From positions 28,168,527-28,232,526 of the forward strand of contig OX485808.1 of NCBI GenBank assembly GCA_950295325.1: a stretch of 64,000 bases of DNA, given 5' to 3'. Position 1 is the stretch's first letter. Every line of letters starts with the position of its first letter. Both the position numbers and the translations under genes were made by a program. The notes beneath the pieces were generated by a model. It searched no databases, was not told the origin of the DNA, and saw nothing but the letters and a program-made list of their open reading frames with translations. This document shows, in pieces, positions 1-11,417 of the stretch. This DNA is from Polytrichum commune (taxonomy: Eukaryota; Streptophyta; Polytrichopsida; Polytrichales; Polytrichaceae).

Positions 1-64
1 GAAAGGGACACAGAAAGCAAGTATAGAAGGAGAAGGGAAGAGATTGAAGGGAGCGATGACAGTA

Positions 65-283
65 ATGGCGACAGGAGCAGGAACACCATCTTCGGCAGCT
101 TCTCTCACAGCCTCGCCAGCATCGTTGGGAGGAGCAGCAGCAGGAGGTGGAGGCAATGTGGCAGGCCTTATGGATCTCATAGCCGACGACCTCACTTTCA
201 CCATGGATCGCAACTGTTGTACACAGTGGATTCAGAAGAAACTAAATCTCTCAACCCTAGACCCTAAAGCCTGGAAATGTTGA
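65..283 (+). CDS. Possible first coding exon, unrecognised
   Basis: A purine-rich leader (positions 1-60) is followed by two in-frame ATGs and an open frame rich in Ala/Gly/Ser, then a more complex stretch (LMDLIADDLTFTMDRN) and a stop at 281-283. This could be the 5' exon of a gene now cut by the repeat-bounded insertion that begins at 283. A possible short downstream exon lies near 4000-4050 behind a GTGCAG acceptor (frame MKIDDFEYKPVPKPKEV then stop), but I could not join the two convincingly. I recognise no family. It overlaps the predicted intron of the minus-strand exon 349-758, so only one of the two may be real. Confidence 0.22.
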   Translation: MATGAGTPSSAASLTASPASLGGAAAGGGGNVAGLMDLIADDLTFTMDRNCCTQWIQKKLNLSTLDPKAWKC

Positions 284-342
284 GGCTGGAGACTTTAGGG
301 TTGCAAGAGAAAACAACCTTTGAGTAAAGATGAAGATGAATA
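283..342 (+). repeat. 60-bp direct repeat, left copy
   Basis: This copy matches 3549-3608 base for base as far as I can read. It starts AGGCTGGAGACTTTAGGG and ends AAGATGAAGATGAATA. The pair brackets 3.2 kb that includes the Copia fragment. The left copy lies just downstream of the splice donor of the minus-strand exon. Confidence 0.85.
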
Positions 343-348
343 CTTACC

Positions 349-758
349 TGGATACGAGCTTGATCCGACAGGGACGTCGGAGATGGTGCTCTCCGTGACC
401 TCGTGATCCTCGAAAACTCCCCCACCTGGTGTGATACCTGCGGACGACCAGCTCCTTGTTTTTCGGGATGCCTGCCTTTCTCCGCCTTCAGTACTCCGAC
501 TTCATGTGCAAGCGCATGTAACCCTAACTCCTCAAGCTTCTTGTTGTTACTCTCTATCCTCTTCAAGCGAGCAGCCTCGTATGTCGTTAGGGGAACCTGT
601 GTTTCTTGCAAGGCCTTGCTTGGTGATTCGCCGGCCTCACTGTCGCTGCTACTTTCGGCGCCCTCACTCTTGCTCCATGGTCCGCTCTCACTACCGCTTA
701 TTGTGTCGCCCTCACTAGTCTCATAGCTAGCATTCTCAAACCCATCTTCCGTGTCCAT
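349..758 (-). CDS. First exon of a charged nuclear-type protein (YEAARLKRIESNNKKLEELG motif)
   Basis: The ATG is at 758 on the minus strand. About 136 codons run to a textbook 5' splice site (CAG|GTAAGT, exon end at 349), after which the frame loses protein-like character. The N-terminus (residues 1-50) is acidic and Ser-rich. Residues about 58-80 hold a charged helix with the pattern TYEAARLKRIESNNKKLEEL. This motif style is known from plant B3-domain proteins and some transposon-captured nuclear proteins, just before their DNA-binding parts. A basic RITRSRR patch follows. No B3 or other full domain is visible, and the later exons would lie beyond position 1. The family assignment is inference; the exon-intron border is seen directly. 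Confidence 0.45.
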
Positions 759-1080
759 GACTCAACAACCCGAAGCTCCAGAGGAAGGGATGGGTGGTGT
801 CAGTTGGTATGTAAATTATCCACGCCATTGTTGCAGGCTTGGTTTTTCTACTCCAACCAATTATCAGGTTGTTGAACGCTACACCTACACTGGATGCGCA
901 AGCACTACAGTAGTTCACTTAGGTGGCAGTCGGGGATCGTTTGGAATGTCGAGGCAGTACCGAACGGTGGATGGCGGGGAAGGAAGGGAGGGAGGTTAGG
1001 GTGCGGTGAATGGCGGGGAGGGATCGAGGGAGGCTAGGGTGCTCTCGATGGCGGGTAGGGTTAAGGACAGTTTAGGGTCA

Positions 1081-2769
1081 TTGACCGTTAGTCTTCACTT
1101 TATTTTAAATTTGAAAGAAGTCCAGGTTGCCCAAAACCCAAACCTTTGCATTTAACACGTTCTCATTGTGTATGAATGCTCTCAAAAGGCTTAAGCCTTG
1201 CGCTGAACTACTTTCAATTTTCACGTAATGGTTATTTACAAATTATTACGTTTAATCGCACTTAATTAGGTTTAATATGTATGAATACTTGTGAAAGTAG
1301 TTCTCATTAACTAAAATATTTTCAAACTAAAATAACACAATGCTGGTCATTCTCAATACTGGAAGTTGTTTGACAGTATTTAAGAATTTGGAATGTTTGA
1401 CAGGTGCATTGATTCAGAAGGGGGGGTGCGGTGGTTTTGGCAAAGGAAACTTCTCAGAGCTGTTTAAATCCATTGAAGAGTATGAAAAAACTCTTGATGG
1501 AACCTTAAAAGCATAAGCATATCCAGTCATTGCATATAACACATGTCTATATAGTAAAATGCTTTTAGGCAGAGAGTACGAGAGAATTGTGTAGCCCCAC
1601 AAATTTCTGTGAGAGATGCTGCTGTCAGGAATACCTGTATGAAGTTAGTCATTAGCAAAATATTTGCTATCCTTGATTATTGACTTTAACATCAATGTAT
1701 GTCTGCAACAGTCTTCAGATTTGAGGCAATAAAGCTATCCTTTTTTGAAGGGTTTGTGAGTTCCAGTAAAAGATACTCTGCTGTCTTTTTGTTGTTGTTG
1801 GTTCTAGAGACACTGATTGGCATACATGGGGTTGTTTTCATGTTTGTGTGTGCCATGTTCTGACTCTTATTCACAAGAGTGCACTTTCATTAGCCCCTTC
1901 TCTAAATGCAGGGTCCCTCAGGTGGGGATCAGTGAGTTTGGCTGTAACGATTGCTGCCCAAGCAGGCATTACTCACACAGTTCTTTTTCTTCAATTTGAT
2001 GTTGCAAGAGTATGAAGTAAGATAAGATAATGGCTATATTTGAATACTGGAGTATTTTTGACCTATATGATTTAAAGTATGAAAGACATGCATGTTATGG
2101 CATGGAAGTTTTTGGTCAATTGTATATGTTGAGGTTATTACTTGTCTCTGTATTACTCATCATCAATGTGGCCTTCAATGCTCGTACAGATTGTGGGCCT
2201 ATAGACATCCAGCAAGATAATGTATCCAGGACTGAACAAATAAAGGTGTGCAGTTTTCACAGATCTGAATGCTGAGTATTTACAAGGTGATCACTGATCT
2301 CCTTTTGGGCAATTCTTGGTCTGGAGGAGTTTAAAAAAGAAAGTTCCCTTGAGTACATTCTTTCAAGCGTGAGACTTCTGGTGGAGAGGGGATTATTGCA
2401 TACGATCTCCAACTCAGTATGCCCAACTAATCAGTAAACAAGCAACAGGGAAAGAAATGCTGGTACTCCTTTCACACTGGTTACAAATCTGTGTCCAACG
2501 AGTTGATTGAAAAGATTGCACACAAATTGCCTCAAATTGATTGGATGTGTTTCATAGATGGTCTTTGAGCTCAGGCATATGGGAGTCGAAGGCTGTTTTT
2601 TTACCTCTGGTGGTGCACACTGCAGAAGGAAACAAACAATTGTAGAGACAATTGATGATTGCTGAATTGGTATGGAATTATAGCACCTGAGAAAGGTGAG
2701 GGTTTTGACACAGTCTGACTTTATAATGATCATTTGCGATTGCTTATTTTGATACACATCGTCTTACAC
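1081..2769. other. Unassigned AT-rich DNA
   Basis: No open frame here resembles a known protein. The left part (about 960-1080) has short G-rich repeats of the GAGGCTAGGGT kind that could belong to the promoter side of the minus-strand exon at 349-758. The rest lies inside the interval bracketed by the 60-bp direct repeat. No RNA gene or element ends seen. Confidence 0.4.
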
Positions 2770-3535
2770 ATCTTCTTAGGATATGATGATAACACCAAAG
2801 CTTATAGGTTATTCAATCCATGGTCCAGGAAGATGGTAATCGGCAAAGATGTTATCTTCAATGAGAGCATCCTGGGAATCAAGCGAATCATGCAACCAAA
2901 ACAAACAGAAACTTACATGGAAATTAAGCTAAAACTTGACGATAGTGAAGTACCTGAAGAAGGATTTGGTCCATATTCGGAGTTTGATGTAGATGGACTA
3001 CATCAGGACCAGTTGCAACTACCGAATCAATCTCAATACCAACACTGAGATCAACCAAGAATAGGAGACCTCCTTCAAACACTGAAGATTATCTCTACTT
3101 CATTGACCCTAATGATCCAACATCAGTAGAGGAGGCCAGAAAGCATCTAGGGTCGACAAAAGCGATGGATGAGGAATTGGAATCAATCCAGAAGAAGACT
3201 TGGGAGTTAGTTGTCCCACCTCCAGGTAAAATACCTCACTTCAAAATGGGTTTTTAAAACCAATTTGACAGCAAATGGTAAGGTAGAAAAATTGAAGGCC
3301 AGGCTGGTTGCAAGAGGTTTCAAACAAAAAGAGGGGATAGACTGCCAAGATACTTTTGTGCACCAATGGTTAAATGGCCCACCATTAGGATTATTGTTGT
3401 TGTTGCAACAAAGAAGGGATGGAGCATTAAGCACCTAGAAATCAAGACTGCTTTCCTAAATGGAGACCTAGAAGAACATGTGCATATGGAAATACCACAG
3501 GCTAGTTCTTTTGGCTAGTGAAGAAGGCAAAGGTA
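2770..3535 (+). pseudogene. Ty1/Copia fragment: integrase C-end and start of reverse transcriptase
   Basis: The first part encodes FLGYDDNTKAYRLFNPW and VIGKDVIFNES, the hallmark stretch at the end of Copia integrase. After a gap, broken frames encode DEELESIQKKTWELV, KLKARLVARGFKQKEG and LEIKTAFLNGDLEE, the fingers and motif A of Copia RT. At least two frameshifts separate these pieces, for example around 3235 and 3360. The YVDD palm, RNase H, gag and LTRs are absent. Similarity ends abruptly at 3548, at the right 60-bp repeat. It is a dead fragment. Confidence 0.88.
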
Positions 3536-3548
3536 TGCTTATTAAGGA

Positions 3549-3608
3549 AGGCTGGAGACTTTAGGGTTGCAAGAGAAAACAACCTTTGAGTAAAGATGAA
3601 GATGAATA
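3549..3608 (+). repeat. 60-bp direct repeat, right copy
   Basis: Second copy of the 60-bp repeat at 283-342. It begins exactly where Copia RT similarity stops: the frame reads VCLLRKA and then leaves the family consensus. This suggests a recombination or insertion junction here. Confidence 0.85.
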
Positions 3609-5729
3609 TTCACAAGAGCATATTCAAATATCACACATATAATTTAAGGTATTTTTCCTTCATAGTAATTCTGCACAAGGACATAAATTCTCCAATACAT
3701 TGATTTTTCCACTTCAGACATGAAGTTTAGATGACCAAATTCAAGAGTTCAGAAAACTCTTCACATCAAAAGAGTGGGCATGGCTTTCATCTAAGTAATT
3801 GTTAACTTTAGCTTGCTGTCTAAAATTTATTTTTTGGAGCAATGAAGTGAAATCGACTTTAAAGTCCAGGTTGCCAAAATGGCTAATGGGACCTCATCTT
3901 TATCCCTCTAATTTATGTTAACTGGTTGGTTGTTGAATCCATATGCGTGATTCACAACCAGTTGTTGATACTTGTGGGTTTTTGGTTGGTGCAGAGGATG
4001 AAAATTGATGATTTCGAGTACAAGCCAGTTCCCAAGCCCAAAGAAGTGTAGGAGCGAAGTGAATTGGCGGGTGCATTAGATTGCTCTTTGTAAGTGTTGT
4101 TATACGGTGTTCTCATTAGGTTCTTGAAAAATTCTCTGTAACCAATGCTTGCCTATCTACATGTTCAGTATCTTGAATTCAAGGGCATCTTGGCAGTTGG
4201 AAATATATAAGCCCAAATAGTGCCACAGTTGGATGCTTTCCTTTTCCCCAAAGTTGACTGGAAATGTTGCTATTGCCATTTTTGGCTAACAGTCGGGTTG
4301 CAATGTTGCAAACATGGATAATTCAGTCCTTTGTAATTTTCTTGAAGACAGGTTGAGTGTCCAGATGGCAGTCAAGATGCTCATCAGTGCGCTGGAGATG
4401 AGTAGTGTTGACTGAAGGTCTGACGATTCCTAATGGGGAAGACAAAGATTTTGAATTCTCATATTCCAGCCATAAAGAGGAGTTAACGAGGATCAATTGT
4501 GGGTAAGTTGTTCTGTCACCCAGATGAGGAGTTTGACATGGATGTTGGAGGTGGTCCACTAGCATCTGCAAGTCATGGATATCATGGATATCATGTCTTC
4601 ATGAGATGAATTGATGTCAAGAAGACACCTTATTGGTGATATTAGCAGGTCATCTCACTCTTGTCTTGCACAATATACAATTCTATAGAGAGAAGTGCGG
4701 AGTTAGGAGGTTGGTTGCAAGGCTTTGGTATTCTTAAGAGGGGTACATATAATCGTTTTTCTGCATTGAAAAACCATTTTACATGATATGACAACATTCT
4801 GATTACTTTGCTGCAATTAGGTTGAAGAATGAAAATTTGTTCCAGAACCATTGCAAAAGAGCTCACTGCATTGGAGGTGTTCATGCAGTGGCTGCGGAGG
4901 CAAAGCATCCAATGTTTTAGTTTCTCAAATAGTTCACATGGTGCAAGTGAATTCGTTGATATTTTGAGAAGGAGGGCTCTTGTATCTTCCTCTGGCAGAG
5001 GTGATGTTCGAGTGAGAATACTTGTCTGCTTCATTCAAGGGTTTGGTGAGGTGCAGTTTTTTGGAATACCAGAATGTACTTGTGTCTTGTTGATTTAAAA
5101 CCTTAGTTATCTCACATGTTTTCTCGATCTTTATAAACAGAAAGTTAGCATTCTACCTTAAGCCGTTGTTACAGATTTGGCAGTACATGTTCTGATGTGT
5201 CTGGTAGGACATACTTGTTGCTGTAAGAATGTTTAGATATTCACTGGATATGTGTAGGCTACATCACTTACATCAGGCCCTAGAATGAAAGAGGTGAACA
5301 TTCGTATGAAGAGGAAGCAACAAAAATTTTCAAATGCATTTCTGTTGGATCAGCAATTACTTGTGTCAAATGCTCTGGTAGAGAATACAATACTGTTGTC
5401 ATGGTTACCTCCTTATCAATGTGGTTGGTACTTTTGTGTGCTAAGGTAGGTGAGCCACAAAGTGACACTTTCAGGAAGTTATGCTATTCTGACAGGTTAA
5501 ATAGCGGGTTAGTCAATTCAAAAAAAATCCTATTTATTTATTTATTTATTCAAACATGTGGCTTGGACACGTTGTGCCTTGGCCTTCTCAATTAGCCATT
5601 GTGATTGGCCAAATTTGGTTGTACATCTTGAAATGTTCTTGCATCCTTCTTACATTCTTGATAACACAATGTTGGGGCTAATGAATGCTGGTAGGAAAAC
5701 TGGCCTCCCACTGAATTGGAGTGTGACAG
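3609..5729. other. Unassigned DNA between Copia fragment and CACTA gene
   Basis: Several open stretches occur on both strands (for example 4829-5098 plus and 4642-5034 minus), but none resembles a known family and the frames overlap each other. A short frame at about 3994-4051 (MKIDDFEYKPVPKPKEV, stop) follows a good acceptor (TTGGTGCAG) and could be a 3'-terminal exon of a host gene. The 5' part of the CACTA element must also lie in the right end of this stretch, but I could not place its terminus. Confidence 0.35.
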
Positions 5730-8700
5730 ATGGACAAGAATTCAAGAGATGAACTATTGCACCTACAACTCTGGGACCTAGAGGAGAAGGAGGCAAATGG
5801 ACTGCACCTCTCATCATATCCCTGTCCCTGTAAAAAGTGCATGGGTGGGACGGTTCTATCAAGAGAAACCATTCGCAAGCATTTGAGGCATTACAAACGC
5901 GACCCACAGTTCCAAACATCAATACTGGTATTTGTTGGTATTTCTGAAACTTGACTGAAATAATGTGCGTTGTTGACTACCCATGATGTGCTATGTTGAC
6001 TAGCCATAGTCACATATGTTAATGTCGTGACTACGAGTAGTCATAGATGTAGATATGTGGGAGTACAAGCAGCTAGAGCCACTGAAACCATATTGCCTTG
6101 ACCATGGCGGGATAGCATAACTTCCACTGAATATGTGCTACTTCTCATTTACCCCGACCAACTGAATTATAACAGTCTACGAATACATGTCCTCCAACTT
6201 GCGTGGTTGTTTGCTACAAAGTAGGTGTTAATAGGTCTAGCTTCTGGTAGAAGTCGGCACTAACCTCACTGCTTCTGTGGGACTATATATCTTGGCACGT
6301 GCATATGCAGTCTGGTCTTAGTGCCCAATCAAGTACAGTACTAAATACTGATGAGGTTCCTCCAAGCGCTGTGGATGCCGAACCCGAGGAAGGCAGCGAC
6401 GTATATCAGGATGCGAATGAGGAAGGCGATTTTGAAGTGCAGCGGATGATAACAGAGTGCTTTGGCCGGTTTGAGAACGACATTGGTGATAGCCAGGAGG
6501 ATGAAGTACTTGAAGCTGAACGGGAGTTTATGGCCGATGAAGGAATGGATCTACTGGAAGAATCTTCCATACCACTGTACGAGGGAAGCAAAACAAGCCG
6601 AGTAGTTGCAGTCATTCTCCTTCTCAATTGCTTTGCCGTTTTTGGAGTATCCAATGCATGCGCTACAGAATTGCTGAAGTTGATTTCGGAGCTACTACCT
6701 GTCAAAAACACTCTTCCGAAGTCTTACTATGAAGCTCGCAAGTATCTAAGACAACTCGGATTATCATTTGTCTCTATACATGCCTGTGTAAATGGGTGTT
6801 GTTTATTCCGAAAGGAGCTAGAAGGCGCAATGAATTGTCCAAAGTGTGGACAATTGAGGTACAAATCGGAGTCAAGCAGGACACCAATGAAAGTTTTGCG
6901 CCATTTTCCACTTATACCACGGCTGCGAAGGATGTATCGGTGTACATCTCTAGCAAAATTAAATAAGTGGCATACCGAACGGAAGGATCGTGGTGGCAAT
7001 GTGGAGTGCGTTCCAGACTCGAAGGCATGGAAACACATTGACTCCGTATATCCAGGGTTTGCGTTGGAAGAAAGGAACATACGACTAGGACTTGCTCTAG
7101 ACGGTGTGAATCCGTTCTCAAACCAATCCCTAAGTCACTCCACTTGGCCAGTTGTGCTACTGAACTACAATCTGCCACCATGGTTGGTGACAAAGCGGTT
7201 TTTCTTAATGTTGGCCCTTCTCATTCCTGGGAAAGAGAGCGTGACATCTGAAAACGTGGACGTGTACCTTGCTCCTTTGATTGAGGAATTGAAGCAACTT
7301 TGGGAAGGCATTGATGCAGTAGACGCATCTACGGAGAGGGTGAATAGGAAGTTCACGTTGAAGGCCATCCTCATGTGGTGCATCCATGACTTCCCGGCAT
7401 ATGGATTAGTGTCGGGGCAAGTTACAAAGGGGTACAAAGGGTGCACCGAATGCGGTCCTAGTGTAACAACCCGACGATCAGCTGCGTTAACGAAGAATGT
7501 ATATTTAGGACATCGTCGGTTCTTGAACCGAACCCATCCATATCGAAGATTGCAGAGAGCTTTTGATGGAACACAAGAGACCCGTCCACCACCAAGACAG
7601 CTAAGTGGCCGTGACGTAGTCCGTTATGCGATGAGGAGAGAAAACTGGTTGGCTGACTCCCCACGAAACAGACCAGGAGGGGTTAACGATCCAGTACATG
7701 ACACAGGCGTGAAGAGATTGTCTGCATTATTTGCACTTCCATATTGGCAGGTGAGTGTATAGATTTAAACTCTTTGTCAAACCCTGTGGATTTAATATAA
7801 GACTAGCAATAGTCAAAGGATAACTGAGAGCTTTGGAGATTGGTTTGGAGGACTACCGACAGTCAAATTATAGTGACATCCATGCAAAGTTGACTACACT
7901 CAAATATGATTGACTACAGATAGTTAATGCTAATGTAATAGTGTATAGGATATGATGACCAACAGTACAGATATAATTCCACTAATGTGATCCATTGTGT
8001 GTATGCAGTCTCTTGCGATAAGGCATGTGCTTGATGCAATGCACTGTGAAAAGAACTTATGTGAGAACATCATGAAGACAATTTGGGGTTTAAAGGATAA
8101 CCTCAAAGTACGGATGGATCTAGCGGAAGCAAACATAAGGCCTGAATTGCACGCAATTTTTGGTGGTGCTGAGGGAACGTTGTTGATACCAAGAGCTCCA
8201 TATATTCTATCAAGAGCAGAGAAGGTTGTGTTTACAAATATCATCCGTGGATTGAAGACTCCTAGCAATTACGTGGGCCAATTGTCTGAAAGAATCACGG
8301 GTGATGGAGAGTTAAGAGGAATGAAGAGTCACGACTACCACATTCTAATGCAGCAAATCTTGCCATTGTGCTTACGAACGCTCTTACCAAAGGATGTCCG
8401 AACTGCCATTATTCGGATATGCCGAGTCTTTGCCCGTCTGTGCGTGAAGTCGGTGGACCCTTCAAGCATGACCGATTTGTTCAATGAGACCGCCGTGACA
8501 ATGTGTATGTTGGAAAGGGTCTTCCCACCAGCATTCTTCGATGTCATGTCCCACTTGCCTATTCATTTGGTACAACAGTTAGACATTTGCGGACCAGTGC
8601 ACACCCGGTGGATGTACCCAATGGAACGGTATCTGAAAACTCTGAAAGGATATGTGCGTCTTCGAAGCAATCCTGAAGGCTCTATGGCACAAGGCTACAT

Positions 8701-10260
8701 CATGGATGAAGCAGTGGGGTTTTGTACTGAATATATGCAACATTGTTGTGAAAGTGAGCGTCGTGTGTGGGACGACAAAGAAGAACCTGCAATGAATAGC
8801 GAGGTCATGGAAGGAAATGGGCGGCATAGGTTGTTGCCAGACGAACTACGGTTTTGGATACATGAATTTGTGCTGAACAATGCGGAGCCGTTACAAGTTT
8901 ACAGAGAGTAAATCCACGTACTTTGTGTTGTTGCTCTTGTGACTACATTGTTAACTAGTAATGATAGTCATAAGCAATTATAATGTGACTAAATGCAGTA
9001 CTAGATATGCTTCATATGACTAAATGGAGTCATCATAGTTATTTGGATGACTATTTGTAGTCATTGCATCATTAAGCTGTAATTACAGTGTCGTGGGAAG
9101 TGAAGTAATTAACGACTATAAAATGTGAGTGTCTGGTGCAGACGGCACGCTACAGAAATGACCCGAAGGAAGAGGTCAAGGGAAAACATGCGACGTCAAC
9201 AGCGGGGTAGGAGATTGGAGTACCCAAGCAGCATGCAAGAGGAGGCCTTCACAACCTGGTTTCCTGTTGTAGTGCAAGATGAGATCAACCAAGGGACTGA
9301 TGTATCCATGGACGTTCAAGCATTGCTAATGCCGCCCTCAAGGAACGCCAAGTCCTACAAGTCAATGTATGCGTATGGCAACCACATAAGGGTTCGTAGC
9401 ATAGAATCAAACATGAATACATGTGATAGTGGTGTGGCTGCGACCTTTTTGCAAGCATGTCGTGCGAGCAGCAGTTCTAGAAATGTACGGACAACAAATT
9501 TAGAATACATAGGATGGGTGGAAGAAATAATAGGGGTAGACTATGGAGAGTTTGAGTTGATAGTTTTGTATTGCACATGGGTGAGAGCCAACCTCCGGGG
9601 CATCGGAGCAACAATGAAACGTGACGACTACGGCTTCACATTGATCAAATTCGATCGTGTCATACCGTATTCAGCAGACTCATTTGCATTTCCCCTCCAT
9701 GTGCAACAAGTCTTTTTTGTGGACGATGTGGAGAATCCCGAATGGAAAGTTGTGCTGAGGAAAGAAGCTCGAGGTGCAAGAGTGGCGTCTACATCTGAGA
9801 GAAGACCCGAAACACTTAGTTTACATGTAGGCAGAGATGAAGACTACCGTGGATTGAGATCTAATATCTTAAACGAAGATGTGGAACCTGGCGCACCGGT
9901 GCTAGAAGGTTGCACAGTACTTGAAGCTGAGGACGTTCATGCAGCACTACAAGAAAGAGAGGAAGAGCCAGATAACAATGAAGAGAGATTATAGTTTGGC
10001 CTTTTGAGACGTCGCCTGATGTAGTCAAGTTGGACTAAAAGTAGTCAAATTGGTCACCATGGTCGTACCCAATGAATAAAATTTTGTTCCCGAAGTTCGC
10101 CCCCTCGAGGTCCTATCATTTTTTACTACAACTTGACTGGGAATCTTCTTGGAATCTATTTTTACTAGTTGTAGTCATCATGTGACTAGTTAGTCGAGTT
10201 CGGTCAACTTGCTCTAGTAAAAAAAGCCTGTATTTGGCATAGTGTATGCCTACTATGCGG
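5640..10260 (+). mobile_element. CACTA element body; ends only tentatively placed
   Basis: The transposase gene defines the element. A candidate 3' terminus is GGCATAGTG at about 10236-10244 (ends in TAGTG as CACTA elements do), lying in a small hairpin (GCATAGT at 10237-10243, ACTATGC at 10252-10258). I could not find a matching CACTATGCC at the 5' side, so the left border is a guess. Many GACTA/TAGTC motifs occur in the introns and the 3' flank, as sub-terminal binding motifs do in this superfamily. Confidence 0.5.
5730..9994 (+). CDS. CACTA (En/Spm-type) TNP2-like transposase, four exons, apparently intact
   Basis: I predict exons 5730-5927, 6311-7750, 8009-8907 and 9142-9994. The borders are CTG|GTATTT..ATGCAG, CAG|GTGAGT..ATGCAG and AGA|GTAAAT..GTGCAG. 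The four lengths add up to 3390 nt, so one frame of about 1129 aa runs through without a stop. Exon 1 has the transposase-associated Cys pattern (YPCPCKKCMGG, then RKHLRHY). Exon 2 carries the Transposase_21/TNP2 core (C-x2-C knuckle NCPKCGQ, LALDGVNPFSNQS, MWCIHDFPAYG, GYKGCTEC). The junction of exons 2 and 3 gives LPYWQ|SLAIRHVLDAMHCEKN, the family hallmark. Exon 3 ends with the DUF4218 block (HLPIHLVQQLDICGPVHTRW). Exon 4 has the DUF4216 block (VDYGEFELIVLYCTWV, LHVQQVFFVDD). The protein is known to cut the element ends and move it by cut-and-paste in the nucleus. Start choice is the weakest point. Confidence 0.9.
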
Positions 10261-11417
10261 TCCCCTTCTCCAAATATGACATCCGGAAATTAAACAAAAT
10301 AGATGTGCAACATTCCTATAAGCACAACAAATGTGTTCACTCATCTCTCAATCAAGGACTTTGGCATCAACACAACATCCATCTTACATGACTACATACA
10401 TTATGTAAACAATCAATAATTATCTGCACTCAATGACCTAAGACAATTGGGACTAATTTAACAAGGATTAGCCAAACACATCACCGCTAAATATGGAGGA
10501 TCAGAACCAACAAATTTTATTTGGGCGATTATTCGCACTTCATACTATAACCTAAATGATGGTATGAAATTCCCTATTATAATAATCAAATCTAGCCCTA
10601 ATCAAATCGCCCATAGTTGGGATTTGCCCACCATGCCTCCAGCCTCACTTCGCCATTTGGCCAAGTTGATCCCGTCATCCATCGCTCCACTCCCTCACAT
10701 CACTGCCCATCCATCGCTTCACTCACTCATGTCCGTGCCCATCCATTGCTTTAAAGCAACAACAAAGCGATGTGCATCATTGAACCATTCATCCTAGGCC
10801 ACATCGCTGGAGTTCCTCATTTCGAAGTTGGGCCCCTTGGCATTGTCGTCCACTTTCTCTAGACTCCAGAGTCTACACTCTAACCTCCATATATGATAGA
10901 CAATGTTGTGCATGGTTGTTGTGTTGAAACCGTCGAAGTTGTTGTGAGCTGTTTTTAAGTCAATTTTTTGATGAACAAGACATAACTCACGTGCAGACAG
11001 TATTTGCGATGTGAGAGAGGCCTTGACAAAACATCCGCAATGGTAAGTGGAGTGACCCGCCAGGAGGTCTTCGCAATTCTGATTGTCTAAACCCTAAACC
11101 GTAGCAGTAACACTCCAGGTTCGAGGCTAAACTCAGCTGCTGTGATTCTTCTCTGCTGTGAAACTAAAGGCTCCAGAAACTCACTCTTACGCGGCTGAGC
11201 CATTAGGAAAAAAAGTAAATTAGCTAAAATTCAAGGCTCATCAACACTAAGAGCCCCAAAAGAATGGTATATGTTACAAGGCTTGAGTTACACGGCGAGA
11301 CCATGATTAAATTTTGAGGGAAGTGTGTACCAGCATAAGTATATATTGAGAGTACCTGTGTGTCTTCCAAGTTTGTTTTAAGACATGAAAGTTTTGAGTG
11401 GTGTGTAATGGTGAGGA
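10261..11417. other. Unassigned DNA between CACTA and Helitron remnants
   Basis: AT-rich with no convincing coding frame. The stretch 10564-10797 is open but low in complexity and unlike known proteins. The 3' end of the minus-strand Helitron fragment should lie in its right part, but I could not identify a CTRR end with hairpin. Confidence 0.35.
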
